64,000 nucleotides of DNA from Geotalea toluenoxydans JCM 15764 (GTDB lineage: Bacteria; Desulfobacterota; Desulfuromonadia; Geobacterales; Geobacteraceae). Made by a program: the position numbers and the translations under genes. Below, piece by piece: positions 10,499 to 20,341 of the stretch. The notes under the pieces are model-generated. The model was not told where the DNA came from and ran no database searches. It worked only from the letters and a program-made list of their open reading frames with translations. Where the stretch lies: assembly GCF_001311985.1 (NCBI RefSeq), contig NZ_BBCJ01000018.1:1-64000 (forward strand). The letters run 5' to 3'. The stretch's first letter is position 1, and the number at the start of each line of letters is the position of its first letter.

Positions 10499-11451
10499 CT
10501 ATTGGACACCGGTCCGGCCGTACTCTTTGGCGAACCTGGCAAAATCCTGGGCATCCACCTTTCCCGCCGGATCGGCCAGGAAGTTGAAATCGGGATTGTA
10601 GGCGACGTCGTCGGGCAAGCTACGGTATTGCTTGCGGAATTCTGCGAAATCCTCTTCATCCACCCTGCCGTCCAGGTTGACGTCGGCGAAAAATCCTTTC
10701 ACCGGTTCCGCCACTGTCACATTACCGTCACTTGCCGGGAACCTTCGGTAGTGCAACAGCGTGGAAAGCGTACCCCCCCGGTAAATCCGCAGCAATGACT
10801 TTTCCCCTCCTGCGATGCGCAGGGTGGTTCTGTCAATGCCGTATAAATTGTTGAGGTCGACGACCCCTTCCGGCGCGGCGGTTCCAGCTCCGACAAAAGC
10901 GCTCACCGGATATGCAGAGAACTGAGTCTCCACAAGGATCAAGTCCCCCAGTCCCGGAATACCCTCCACATCACTGGGTCTCAGGTAGACCTTCATGGAG
11001 ATCATGTCGTTGGCAAAGCCCTGGAGCTACCATCTTCCGCCGTTTGATACGGTACCACCTCGGCAGCGGTATTAACCCCCTGCACGCCCGAATAGCTGAT
11101 GCTGTCCGCAGCGGCGGGATCGGCGGTAACGGTCCGCACATAATAGGTGGTATTCGGAGTTACACCAGTGACCCGGATCTTCATGATCCCTTTGCTGCGA
11201 GCGGCAGCTGCCACTTCCTGCGGCGCATCCGGCATGGGAGACAAGCTTATCGTCTCCGTAAGCCGGTTTGTCATCGCCGCATCGGTGTATACCTCCACTT
11301 GTGGCATAGCTGCCACATCGGTCAGCCAGACAACGGCAAAGGATGAGGTGGTCACGTCGGTTACCCTTACGCTGACCGTTTCCGGAACGGCAAGAGCATT
11401 TTCTGCCGCAAGCAGCCCCAGTACCATGGCGATGAATAAATTCCTGATCAT
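10499..11451 (-). CDS. Exported FN3-dockerin protein, frameshifted
   Basis: About 317 residues after joining two frames at about 11010. The first part has a signal peptide (MIRNLFIAMVLGLLAAENALA) and an FN3-like domain ending around NTTYYVRTVTADP. The second part reads MKVYLRPSDVEGIPGLGDLILVETQF and ends with two calcium-loop repeats, DVNLDGRVDEEDFAEFRK and DPAGKVDAQDFARFAKEYG. These are type I dockerin F-hands, though the second loop is weaker. The start codon overlaps the stop of the rhodanese gene (ATGA). Dockerins bind cohesins with calcium; the next gene encodes a cohesin-like domain, so the two products may dock with each other. Pairing is inferred from adjacency only. Confidence 0.72.
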
Positions 11452-12270
11452 TTCTTACCCCCAGAAGCCCCGCCTGAACAGGTGGGACATACTCCAACCG
11501 TCTTTATTTCCTTGTCCGGCTTTGCTGCCCACGCCGCATACCCACCTTCCAGGAATCGTATATCCGCTGAAAGGGTCTGGAACGAACGCTCCAAAACAGG
11601 ACGTGGATCGGTAACCGTGGGGAAGACCAGCACGGTGGTCGCCGGTTTTTCCAGTTTGGCAGCCAAGCCCTTGTTCCCGCCATTGCCGATTAATTCCTTA
11701 GCCTTCTCCACCCGTTCAGCCAGTGTTTTTCCCTCCACCGGCTGTGCCTGCGCAACCGGTCCCCGCGCCTGCTCATCCTTTTCCCGCAGGTCAAAGATCT
11801 TCAACGTAATGTGATTGGCCTGAGCCACTGGATATCCTCGGGCATGACACTACGGAAAACCCGGCCCCCTTCTTTTCCGACCACTGTATATCCTTCACCT
11901 TGCCAGGCCACCAGACCGCCGGTAAGCACGAACACCCTGGCGCAGCTTTTTTCAGCAGAGCATCGGCACACTCCCGCCCCTTGCGCACCCCCAGGCTGTC
12001 GTCCACCAGAACGATAATTTTTTCCTGGGGAAGATGCTTGGTGGCAAAAAGCGCAGCCGGAATGTGCACAGCCCCTTCAATGTGCCCGGCTGCAAAGGCT
12101 GCTTCACTCCGCACATCCACGAGCCACAGACCGCTCCCTTCTTTCACGAGCGCCGTAACCCGCTGGGGGGTAATCCATTGCCAACCAGCCGCTACTGCCA
12201 ACACCGGCATTGCCAGAAGCATAAAAAACAACGAAAGACAAACGAAGATGCCGCTCTTACCATTCACCAT
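11448..12270 (-). CDS. Exported tandem rhodanese-like protein lacking catalytic cysteines, frameshifted
   Basis: About 275 residues with a signal peptide (GIFVCLSLFFMLLAMPVLAVA). Domain 1 has WLVDVRSEAAFAAGHIEGAVHIP, a standard rhodanese core, and resumes after a slip near 11930 as VFVLTGGLVAWQGEGY. Domain 2, after a slip near 11825, begins LRQANHITLKIFDLRE and ends IRFLEGGYAAWAAKP. In both domains the active-site loop lacks cysteine: DDSLGVRKGRE in the first, FPTVTDPRPVL in the second. Sulfur transfer is therefore unlikely; a binding or scaffold role is more probable. It is translationally coupled to the dockerin gene that follows and lies 23 bases after the TolB-propeller gene. Confidence 0.7.
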
Positions 12271-12293
12271 TCACTATTCCCCATTCACTGCAT

Positions 12294-15200
12294 TTAGGGT
12301 GTCCATCCATCCACCCGGCTTTTCATCGTTATCTGGAGGCCGTCTCCAGGAGCAATCGAGAAATTCAGACCGACAAGTTCATTTCCGGTTGTCGCCGTTC
12401 GCACCGAAACCGTCTGCCAGGCTCCGCTCGTGGTGTCGAAACGCCGGACGCTCCGGACATTGTCAAAGCCGAGCGATCGCACCAAGTCGAAAGCACTGTA
12501 GCCGAACGGCACCATGAGAATACCGATCTGATTGGTACCGGGCAGCAGCGTGTATGTGGCGGTTTCCCCGCTTTCAGCAACCTTGAGCATACCGGACTTC
12601 TGCGCATAGACAACAAGCCCTGCCCCTTTTGTCAGGGTAAAGTCTCCGCCAGAGACCTTGGCCTCGGTATAAGTATTATGGAGTGGGTCGTGGAGGAGCA
12701 GCCGCTCTATTCCCAGCTCCTCACCTTTTGCGGCAATAAGGGCAGAGGCAGAAGGATACTGCCCAGCCAGCCAGTTCCCCACTGTCACCAGGTTAAAGCC
12801 CGGCTTGATCGGCACTTCGACAGGAAGATCCTCGGTGGCAAAGGGGGCATAATAGATCTGATACTTGCCGTCGCGGTTATCCTGCCAGAGCATCAGGTTG
12901 GTACCGATAGCCGCCTCTTCCTGGCGGGCCGGGTTAGCTACCAGCCGTTCACCGACACCACTGGAAAGAAGACGGAAGGATAGATTGGGGTCATTTTCAC
13001 CCGATTCGTAGTCGGTATAGACAAGAAGATCGCCAAGGACCGCAGCCTGGCTATGGTCGCCAGGGCCATAGGTAAGGCGGACGGCTCCGCGCGTCAGATC
13101 ACTGGTATAAATATCGTTCTGGCCATTTCTGCGGTCACTCCACAGGACCGTCGAACCCGAGATAGCCGGAAGGGTTTCATCGGCCGGCCCGAAGGAAACC
13201 TGCGTCTCGGTGCGGGTTGCCAGATCGTACTTGTAAATCTCCCCGAAACCGTGGCGATAATCCTCCCAGGTGATGGTCGTGCCGGAAATGGCCGGATGGA
13301 GCTGGTCACGCTCGTGGGAAGTTACCTGGACAGTTTCCTGGGTTGTGAGGTTGTAGGCGTAGATGTCACCGTTGCCATTCCGGTGATCCTGCCATGCAAC
13401 CCAGTTGCCTGCAATTACCGGCTGCGTCTGATCTCCCGATGCGGTTGAAATGGAAAACTCGGCGCTGTTGGCAAGGTCATAGCCATAAATATCCCAGTTG
13501 CCATTTCGACCATCCTGCCAGACGATGCGGTTGCCGTCGATGGCCGGACGCTGCCGGTCTGGGCTTGCGCTTGGAATCAGCGTAGAAGAGCCGCCGGCCA
13601 GTCTTTCAGATAGATGTCCCACCGGCCGTTACGCATATCCTGCCAGACCGCTTTTGCCCCGGAAATGCGAGGATGGAGCTGATCCGCTGCCGGATTGGGA
13701 TCACCGGCTGTGCCTTGAACCAGTCCTCGATGGTTACCGTTACCACGGCGGTGGTATTGTGTCTGGGGGCATTGGCGTCGAGGAGATTGTCGAGGCCATC
13801 GGCAACTTTCACCTGGGCCGTATAGACGCCGGTGCTGAGGAGCTTGCCGCTGCTATCCTTGCCATCCCAGGTAAGACGCAGTTCCGCGCCGGAAGTTGCC
13901 GTGCCTTTGAGGGTCCTGACTACCTGACCTGCCTGGAAGATTGAGCCGGGAGAGATTGCAATCTCCACCGGAAGAGAAGCAACCCCGCTCGTGGCAGTGA
14001 GACTGAAATCGGCACTGCGAACCGCCGCTACCCCTCGCGGCGCCTGGGGAGCGAAGGAGGCCGGGGCAACGTTGAATGCACTAATGGCCGGCGCGGCATC
14101 CACCACCACAACGGCCGCGCTCCTGGTCTCCTCCACGTTACCGGCCAAGTCCACACTGTAGTATTCAATGGTGTGGCTGCCCGCCGTCGTCAAGTTAAAC
14201 GGGAAAGCAGGGGCAAAGTCGTTATCGATACCAGCTTCTTTTTTAAACATCCCATCTACTCCACTCCCCCCCTCGTTATCGGCGGCCGTGAGCAACAGTC
14301 GGGTCTGGGGCGTAACATAGGCCGGATTGGCGCCGGTAGCCGGGCCGTCGAAGACCAGGCTGGTAACCGGCGGGGTAGTGTCCACGCCGGGCTGAGCGAA
14401 CTTGAGGGTATACGCGCCGGTGGTGTTGGCGTCGGCACGGTAATCGACAAACTGAAGGGTCCAGGTTTTCTTGTAGTTCTGGTCAAGCCCCTGGTCCACC
14501 CAAAAGTTGTGGGGGTCAAGGCGAACACCGTCGGCGCGCACCACATCCATGAGCTGCAATAATCCTTGGGAAGGATCGGGAAGTCTGGTATAGACCCAGC
14601 CGAGTTGTCCGTTCGGGAGTACCATGGAAACGTCCGGAGCTGCCGGGGTTGGACGGGAGGTAAAACCGAGGGGATTTCTACTGTTACCGGAGACTTGGCC
14701 TCGGCCATATTCGAGGAGCCATTTGGTATCTCCGACTCAAAAATAAATTGCGGTAGTTTGTCCGGGTTGTTCGCGAGATCTGTCTCATAGCTGAGAAAAT
14801 CCAATCTCGCGTCCCTCCCCGGCAGGTTAACCTTGACCATGTGGGTCAGGTAATGGGGATTGGTTTCTCTGATGAGGGAGGTGAGATCCCCTCCCAACTC
14901 CGATGCGTGGGTGAAGCTGGTCTTGAACTCGATGAACCGGCCTGAAAGAGTGGAGATCATCCGCCAGGCAGCGGTGCCTGCCTTCTTGCTCGGGAGGTCA
15001 CCGAAATCCACTGTGAGGGACGGGCTGACCGCTCCGTCATTCACCGAAGCACCCAGGAGCTTGAAATCGATGAGCAATCCCTGCTTGTTTTCCACGATCT
15101 TCGGTTGGGCGGAATCAATCCTTAGCTTATTGGCTGTCCCGTAGCCATCGTTCATCACGCGCACTGCCAAGGGGTATGGAATGGGCGGCTCTACCTGAGG

Positions 15201-15733
15201 AGTAAAGGGGTTGTCCCCGAGGACGCTGAAGGGCATGAAGTAGTCCAGGACCAATATCGGCATTGGCTTGACCGTGATCCTGTCCGGGGTAATAGGGACA
15301 ATTTCCTGCTTGCCGGCGATAGTATATGACAGGTTGGCTCCCACCCAGTAGTCGACGCCGGTTGGCAACTCCCCTCCCGCCCCCGGCGAAGGAATGATGA
15401 GCCAATGTGCCTCTCCGCGACTACCCGCGCCGACCGTTCCCGAGCCATCCACCCCGGTAATCCCGCTCAGCTCGGGTTTCTTACGAAAAAGAGCGCATCC
15501 TTTGAGGCCCCTTCCCTATCTTTGACGAAGACATCCACCCGGATATTTTCCAGCACTTGGTCCGGAACCCCATTGGTAATGACCAGTTTGGCATCGAAGG
15601 CGACCCGCTCCAAGGTCAGTTCCTGGAGTATTTCAATGGATACTTTGGCGCATGCAGCCTCTGTCTTGGGCGCAAATGCAGTTGAACAAAGCAGTATCAC
15701 TCCCCAAAAGAGCAGAACCGTGAGCTTTCTCAT
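12294..15733 (-). CDS. Exported Ig-like/TolB-type beta-propeller protein, frameshifted in three places
   Basis: About 1,146 residues. The N-terminus is a signal peptide (MRKLTVLLFWGVILLCSTAFA) followed by SIEILQELTLERVAFDAKLVI. A slip near 15465 leads into a large beta-rich region. A second near 14625 leads into Ig-like modules (HTIEYYSVDLAGNVEETRS) and a FlgD-like module (LTWDGKDSSGKLLSTGVYTA). A third near 13615 leads into six or so propeller blades of the form WQDGRNGNWDIYGYDL, as in TolB/WD40-like proteins. The final ~170 residues form an unrecognised domain ending LQITMKSRVDGWTP. Its start overlaps the stop of dacB (ATGA). It is probably a periplasmic or extracellular structural or binding protein. 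Confidence 0.65.
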
Positions 15734-17100
15734 TGTATGACCTCTGTGTGAAGGTATTTCATGACTTCATCTCCACTTCGATCCATATTAAAAACAGCGG
15801 CGCCGGGTGTATTTACCATAAAGGCAAAGGCAACTTCCCGTCCCCGAGCATCGACTCCGTATCCTGCCAAAGCATATACATCTTCCAGCCTGCCGGACTT
15901 TACCCGAAACCGTTCATCTTTATGCCCCATGTCTCTCACCGTTCCCTCGATTCCAGCCCGCGGGAGAGAGCTACGGAAGCTCTCAAACCAGGGCCTTTTC
16001 GTGACTGCGTATAGGTAACGGGTCAGGAATCCCGCCGTCAGCCGGTTTTCTATCGAAAGCCCCGAGCCGTCCCCGATGGCAGCTTCCCCTTTGCGAAGGC
16101 CAAAAGTTGCGAGAAAATCATTCACTGCCCGCATTCCCTTTTCCCGCGTCCCTGGTACACCGTACTTCTCCGCTCCGAGGAGAAGGAAAAGATTGTCCGC
16201 CTCCACGTTGAGGCTGTTCACGTTCACATCGCGAAGCAGTGCCCGCAGGTCAGGTCCCTTGATTTCCGCAAGGGTCTTCGCGTCTTTTGATGTTTTTCCT
16301 CTACCGATATTCTCCACCTTTACCCCGGCCTGATTCAGAGCTGCTCTCAGCGCTCCCGAGGCATAGAGTGCCGGCTCATGAAGTGCGAAACGCCATTTCA
16401 GCGGCCTGGAGCCCGTCGAGATGTTGCCTGTAACCCGGTACGCCAAGTCATCGATCTGCGTCACCCGGATGTTGCCGGTTTGCGCTGTCGTCGTTCTCGC
16501 CTCAACTGCTAACCGCACCGCAGCGTTGGGAGGGTCCACAGATATCGCCGGCGGCCTGTCTGGCTCGGCAGGCGAAACAATCACTGCTGCCGTGTGTAGA
16601 TCGGCCCCGAGCGCCCCGGCCGGAGCATACCCAGGCCCCGTATGGCTCCGCTCCAGTCCCTTCGGGTCGAGAAGCGAATCGTCAGCAATGATGTTTCCGG
16701 TTATCCGCTTAATCCCCTTTGCAGCAATGGTGTGGGCCACCGCATATATATCAGCCGTTGAAAGGAACGCATTGCCCTGGCCGCGGAAATAAAGACTCCC
16801 GTACAGTATCCCGTCCTCGATCTTCCCGTCGTGGAGGATGATCGTTCGCAAGTCAAGCCCATCGCATTCGAGCACCGCTCCGGCGGTAATGAGCTTCACC
16901 AACGATCCAGGGATCAGCGCCTCCTTCAGCGATGAGCCGGCTGAGGCAACTTCCTTCCCTGTTTTCAGGTCGAGCGCCACCACCGCCCAACGGGCAGTGC
17001 GGGGAAGTATTTCGGCCAAGCGGACTTGCAGCTCTTCCTCGGCAAAAGCAGGGTTTTCAAGGAGCAACATCAGCAAGAACGAAAAGAAAATTCTGAGCAT
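15730..17100 (-). CDS. dacB: D-alanyl-D-alanine carboxypeptidase/endopeptidase (PBP4, peptidase S13)
   Basis: 456-residue periplasmic penicillin-binding protein that trims or cuts peptidoglycan peptides. A signal peptide (MLRIFFSFLLMLLLENPAFA) is followed by the S-x-x-K motif PGSLVKL with Ser66 and Lys69. The middle holds a long insert typical of PBP4. The second motif is NSLNVEADNL (S-x-N), and the third is VKSGRLEDV, where KSG replaces the usual KTG. ATG 17100 is preferred over an upstream TTG. It is unbroken. The gene is embedded among exported-protein genes and is translationally coupled to the following one, which suggests a cell-wall remodelling role linked to export, though this is inference. 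Confidence 0.88.
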   Translation of the reverse strand: MLRIFFSFLLMLLLENPAFAEEELQVRLAEILPRTARWAVVALDLKTGKEVASAGSSLKEALIPGSLVKLITAGAVLECDGLDLRTIILHDGKIEDGILYGSLYFRGQGNAFLSTADIYAVAHTIAAKGIKRITGNIIADDSLLDPKGLERSHTGPGYAPAGALGADLHTAAVIVSPAEPDRPPAISVDPPNAAVRLAVEARTTTAQTGNIRVTQIDDLAYRVTGNISTGSRPLKWRFALHEPALYASGALRAALNQAGVKVENIGRGKTSKDAKTLAEIKGPDLRALLRDVNVNSLNVEADNLFLLLGAEKYGVPGTREKGMRAVNDFLATFGLRKGEAAIGDGSGLSIENRLTAGFLTRYLYAVTKRPWFESFRSSLPRAGIEGTVRDMGHKDERFRVKSGRLEDVYALAGYGVDARGREVAFAFMVNTPGAAVFNMDRSGDEVMKYLHTEVIQ

Positions 17101-17135
17101 CAATCCAGTCTCACTTCAAGGACAACCGTATTGGT

Positions 17136-17669
17136 TCATTCTTCAGGGATTTCCTCATTCTTGAATGAGAAATAGAACCCCAACAAGATCGAAACCGCGA
17201 TGATTAACACTCCCAACCCGTGAACGGCATTGCCGATAGTCTTGTCGTAAGCGAGAATATTAAATTTCAGCAGCAACCAATTCCAGTCGTGTATCCCCTC
17301 TCCCCCGCCGATATTCACCAGCGGTAATTCCATGACCGCCGCATCCTTGATGTAGACCGACATGTTGAACATGTTTTGTCCAAGCCAGAAGAGGATCACA
17401 GTAGCGGAAAAGAATTCACGTTTCCGGATGAAGTAGGAGCCGATTCCTACCGGTACTAGGAGTTGTCCCAGAGTTCCGCCGATGACCATGAGAAACTCAC
17501 CAAAGTATCCAAATAGAAGGTGCCCTGCCTCATGGGCGATAAGGTCCACTCTGTCGAGAAAACTTCCCTCTTCCGCGCTCCGCGCACAAATAAAACCGTA
17601 AATCACCAGTAGGACAGTGAAGGTTGCCCTTAGGTAATTCAGGGACCTTTTTGCTGTAGTTGCGGCCAT
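17136..17669 (-). CDS. Small M50-like membrane metallopeptidase
   Basis: 177 residues with about five membrane segments. Segment one (TFTVLLVIYGFICA) is followed by the zinc motif DLIAHEAGHLLFGYFGE with His46-Glu-Ala-Gly-His50, as in site-2-protease-like M50 proteins. A later polar/aromatic stretch, GIHDWNWLLLKFNILAYD, may provide the third zinc ligand (Asp). The start is set at 17669 because AGGTGA lies just upstream; the frame extends nine codons more. No PDZ domain is present, so it is a minimal member. Substrate unknown. It follows the exported hypothetical gene by 23 bases and precedes dacB by 35, so all are probably one operon. Confidence 0.72.
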   Translation of the reverse strand: MAATTAKRSLNYLRATFTVLLVIYGFICARSAEEGSFLDRVDLIAHEAGHLLFGYFGEFLMVIGGTLGQLLVPVGIGSYFIRKREFFSATVILFWLGQNMFNMSVYIKDAAVMELPLVNIGGGEGIHDWNWLLLKFNILAYDKTIGNAVHGLGVLIIAVSILLGFYFSFKNEEIPEE

Positions 17670-17692
17670 TGTTTCACCTATGCGATGGGAAG

Positions 17693-18543
17693 TCACGGCA
17701 GCGCGATATCCCTCAGCTTGAATGGCACCTCCGCCAACGCCTTTTCGGTCCCAATGAAGATTCGCAGTTGCGCATCCGACGGGAGGGGCTTGCTGAACTT
17801 CAGGACCTTCACCCCTTCCGATGTCATCGACCCTGAGTCTGCATTACGTTACCCTTGCCGTCCAGGACCTCAATGTCGATCAGCTTCTCCGCCGGGTCCG
17901 CCAATTTGAAGATCACGTCATGTTCACCCACTTCGAGAAACATACCCATGAACCCTTCAACCATCTGCATCATTGCGCCCGAAAGTCCCTCTTTAGCCCC
18001 CTCTGCTCGAACCCTCTCCTCTTCCTGGCGCTTGACCGTCGCATTGTAATCCGCTTTAGTCAGCACCGTCACCTCGACCCGTGCCTTGGCTAGAGATACA
18101 GCCCCGAGAGGTTTCCCGGCTTTCGCCAGAAACCCTTTCACCACCACAATCGATGCTGGATCACGTTCCGGCATGAAAAGTTGCAACTCACCGGACAGCT
18201 CGCTCACCACTGCCGCCTTGCGGGCCGGGTTCTTCAGTTTCAGGGTCACCTCGGCCAGTCCGGATGCGGCATCGCGGAAAGGCTCGAAAGACGCGGTCTG
18301 TCCCTCTTTTTTCAGGATGCTTCGTCCGGTGCCGTCGATCGCTGTGGTGAACGTGGTTTTCACTCCCCTGATGGAAGGTACGTCATCTCCGGTCAGCTTG
18401 AGCTTGATTTCCAATTCGTTTAAAAACTGGCTGGTCGAACGGCTGTCCTTCACCTCGCCCACCGATACCTGTACATCTGCGGCATGGAGTGCTACAGGCA
18501 AAAAGAACATGATTGCGAGGACGATTACGCTATTGACCTTCAT
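17693..18543 (-). CDS. Exported protein of unknown function, frameshifted near its end
   Basis: About 283 residues. Signal peptide MKVNSVIVLAIMFFLPVALHA, then a beta-rich body (VQVSVGEVKDSRSTSQF, KTTFTTAIDGTG). A helical Gln/Glu/Arg stretch follows (TVKRQEEERVRAEGAKEG), and then MMQMVEGFMGMFLEVGEHDVIFKL. Near 17838 a one-base slip hides the last ~45 residues, which read SMTSEGVKVLKFSKPLPSDAQLR and end FKLRDIALP. AAGAGGG lies just before the ATG. I do not recognise the family. It sits between the thiol oxidoreductase gene and the M50-like gene. Confidence 0.6.
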
Positions 18544-18588
18544 GGTTCCCTCTTGGTGTTGTGCAAGCAGGCATCAGGCCATGCATTG

Positions 18589-19400
18589 CTATTTCCTCAA
18601 CTCGGCATCGATCATCAGGGAGAACCCTTCCAGGCTCCTGTCCCCAAGTTCCTTGCCGTTGACGAAGATGGTCGGTGTTCCGCTTACTTCGTTGTCTTTT
18701 CCCTCGGCAATATCCCGATCTATTATTCTCTGGATTGCCGGGTCCTTCAGTTTTTCATTGAACTTGTTTAGGTCAAGCTTCAGTTCTTTAGCCAGTTCCT
18801 GAATTTTCTGATCGTTAATATTCCTAGAATCGAACAGTTTATGGTGGAATTCCCAGAATTTTCCCTGCTCCTGGGCCGCCAGGGCAGCGGTCGCCGCCTT
18901 ACGAGCATGGCTATGGAACGACAAAGGGTAATTCTTAAAAACGAGCTTCACTTCTTTTGGATACTTCTCCAGCACCTGCTGGAGTAGCGGCTCAAGTCGG
19001 CCGCAATACGGTCATTGGTAGTCGCTGAAGACGGCTACCACCACTTGGGCGTCAGGTGGCCCCTTGTAGGGAAGCCCTGATAAGTCGAGTGTTTTCTTCA
19101 CCTCGAAAATACTCAGTGACGTGTCCTTACTGCTAGAGAGCAGGAACGATTTCCCTTTACCAGCGACTGTAAAATGATCAAACTTGCGATCAATCGGCAT
19201 GAAGTCAACAACGCGGTTTTCTGCTTGGGAGAAAACAAGGATCTTCCCGGGAACGAGGATATAAACGTTCTTCCGTCTGGGGCAGAGACCATTGCAATTG
19301 GTGAGGCTTCAAGGTTTATCTGATTTTTCAGCGTCCATTCCACGGAAGCATGTGCCAACGTAGGCAGAAACAATAGAACTAAAAATAGATACTTCCTCAT
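18589..19400 (-). CDS. Exported DsbA/thioredoxin-fold protein, candidate selenoprotein (UPYC motif)
   Basis: About 270 residues, with signal peptide MRKYLFLVLLFLPTLAHA. A one-T loss near 19275 joins FISS... to YILVPGKILVFSQAENRV. The N-terminal part is a small beta domain. The thioredoxin-fold part begins GPPDAQVVVAVFSDYQ, then reads TGA-Pro-Tyr-Cys-Gly-Arg-Leu-Glu-Pro-Leu at 19014. Homologous proteins have C-x-x-C here, so TGA stands exactly where the catalytic nucleophile belongs. After it the frame stays open for about 140 codons with conserved DsbA-like text (LVFKNYPLSFHSHARKAA, GTPTIFVNGKEL with cis-Pro). Two hairpins follow the TGA. It likely handles disulfides or peroxides in the periplasm. 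If Sec is not inserted, the product would be truncated and inactive. Confidence 0.8.
18967..19014 (-). promoter_or_regulatory. In-frame UGA codon with candidate bacterial SECIS hairpins
   Basis: The UGA is at 19014-19012. Counting from the base after it, bases 28-45 (18984-18967) read CTCCAGCAGGTGCTGGAG. This forms a perfect 7-bp stem with loop AGGU, the same loop start as the E. coli fdhF SECIS. A second hairpin, GCGGC-8 nt-GCCGC, occupies bases 8-25 (19004-18987). Both lie within the usual 16-37 base range for the apical loop or just short of it. Which one works cannot be decided here. Confidence 0.6.
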
Positions 19401-19435
19401 GCGCAGCCGTAATCCCCAAATGTCATAGTTAAAGA

Positions 19436-20152
19436 TCACCATACTTGTAAGGCAACCTTCCATCCGCTGCTTTCCTTGACCAACTTGATAGTCCCTTTTG
19501 CTTCTTGATAAGTTCCTCCTTGCTGTTTCTTGCCGACTCCGGCGAGCGCAGCAATCTTGCCGTCAGGAGATACTGCACATTTCTGCACATGGAAATCCTT
19601 AACCGCCAAACTCTGCAAGACTTTCCTTCTCTGCTGAAGCACCTTCTTGTCCTTTACCTTCGCCAACGCAGCCAATGTGCCTTGAGCCTGATGGGTCGTC
19701 ATGTACCTTGCCACCGCAGTGAAATCACCGGATCTCGCCGCCTGATTGTATTTCTCAAACATCTGGAAGAGTTCTTTCTGAACCTCGGGAGTGCCAGGAT
19801 TATATCCGTCGGGCGTTTTTCCCGCACCCCACCATGTAATATCCTCGGGCGGTTGTTCAGTTGTATTAGCCTCCTGCAAGGTATACATCTCAGGATTAGC
19901 ATTGGCAGTCCTCTTTATTTCTTGCTTCTTTTTTCCGACGCTTACCTTCGCTTTGGCAGTCTTGGTGAAATCCACTTCTTCTAGGGCAAAATCAAGTGCA
20001 GTTTCGCTGTTAATTTGGGCAATAATACTGTCCCCTTCTTGTCGATACGACTGACACTCTATCTCACTGCCGTCTTTGAGGTAGATGCTTTTAGCCCAGA
20101 GTGACGAAGAAAGGAACAGGGGAATTGATAAGACTAAGGTTATGATTTTCAT
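19436..20152 (-). CDS. Exported protein of unknown function
   Basis: 238 residues. Start MKIITLVLSIPLFLSSSLWA is a signal peptide; the frame extends eight codons upstream (MSNSEYKK), but position 20152 gives a cleaner signal. The first mature part, KSIYLKDGSEIECQSYRQEGD, resembles small SH3-like or 'DGs.i.C' beta modules common in Geobacter exported proteins. A low-complexity linker follows, then a helical segment (VQKELFQMFEKYNQAARSGDF). It ends with a beta-rich part, GTIKLVKESSGWKVALQVW, resembling the end of DUF4878/NTF2-like lipoproteins. It lies 35 bases upstream of the candidate selenoprotein. Base composition starts to become AT-richer here. Confidence 0.6.
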   Translation of the reverse strand: MKIITLVLSIPLFLSSSLWAKSIYLKDGSEIECQSYRQEGDSIIAQINSETALDFALEEVDFTKTAKAKVSVGKKKQEIKRTANANPEMYTLQEANTTEQPPEDITWWGAGKTPDGYNPGTPEVQKELFQMFEKYNQAARSGDFTAVARYMTTHQAQGTLAALAKVKDKKVLQQRRKVLQSLAVKDFHVQKCAVSPDGKIAALAGVGKKQQGGTYQEAKGTIKLVKESSGWKVALQVW

Positions 20153-20173
20153 TTTTTTATACTCACTATTAGA

Positions 20174-20199
20174 CAAGTAACGGCTTATATAGTTACTTG
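20174..20199. other. 8-bp inverted repeat (hairpin) in the intergenic gap
   Basis: CAAGTAAC (20174-20181) and GTTACTTG (20192-20199) are perfect inverted repeats with a 10-base loop. No T tract follows on either strand, so it is not a standard terminator. The rest of the 20153-20341 gap is AT-rich and shows nothing else I recognise. Confidence 0.4.
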
Positions 20200-20341
20200 A
20201 AGACTGACTTATATTTTGTGAATGTATGGCCTTTATCTTGTACTTAAATGGGCTATGTACTTCTCTTGGTTCTATATCTATGCTAATACTTTTCTGGCTT
20301 TACAATCTAAATAATCATCGGATCAAAGATAACTGCAAACA

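Noticed and set aside
19012-19014. TGA as a true stop that makes the oxidoreductase a pseudogene
   Set aside because: It sits exactly at the catalytic nucleophile position, the frame is open and conserved on both sides, and a SECIS-like hairpin follows.
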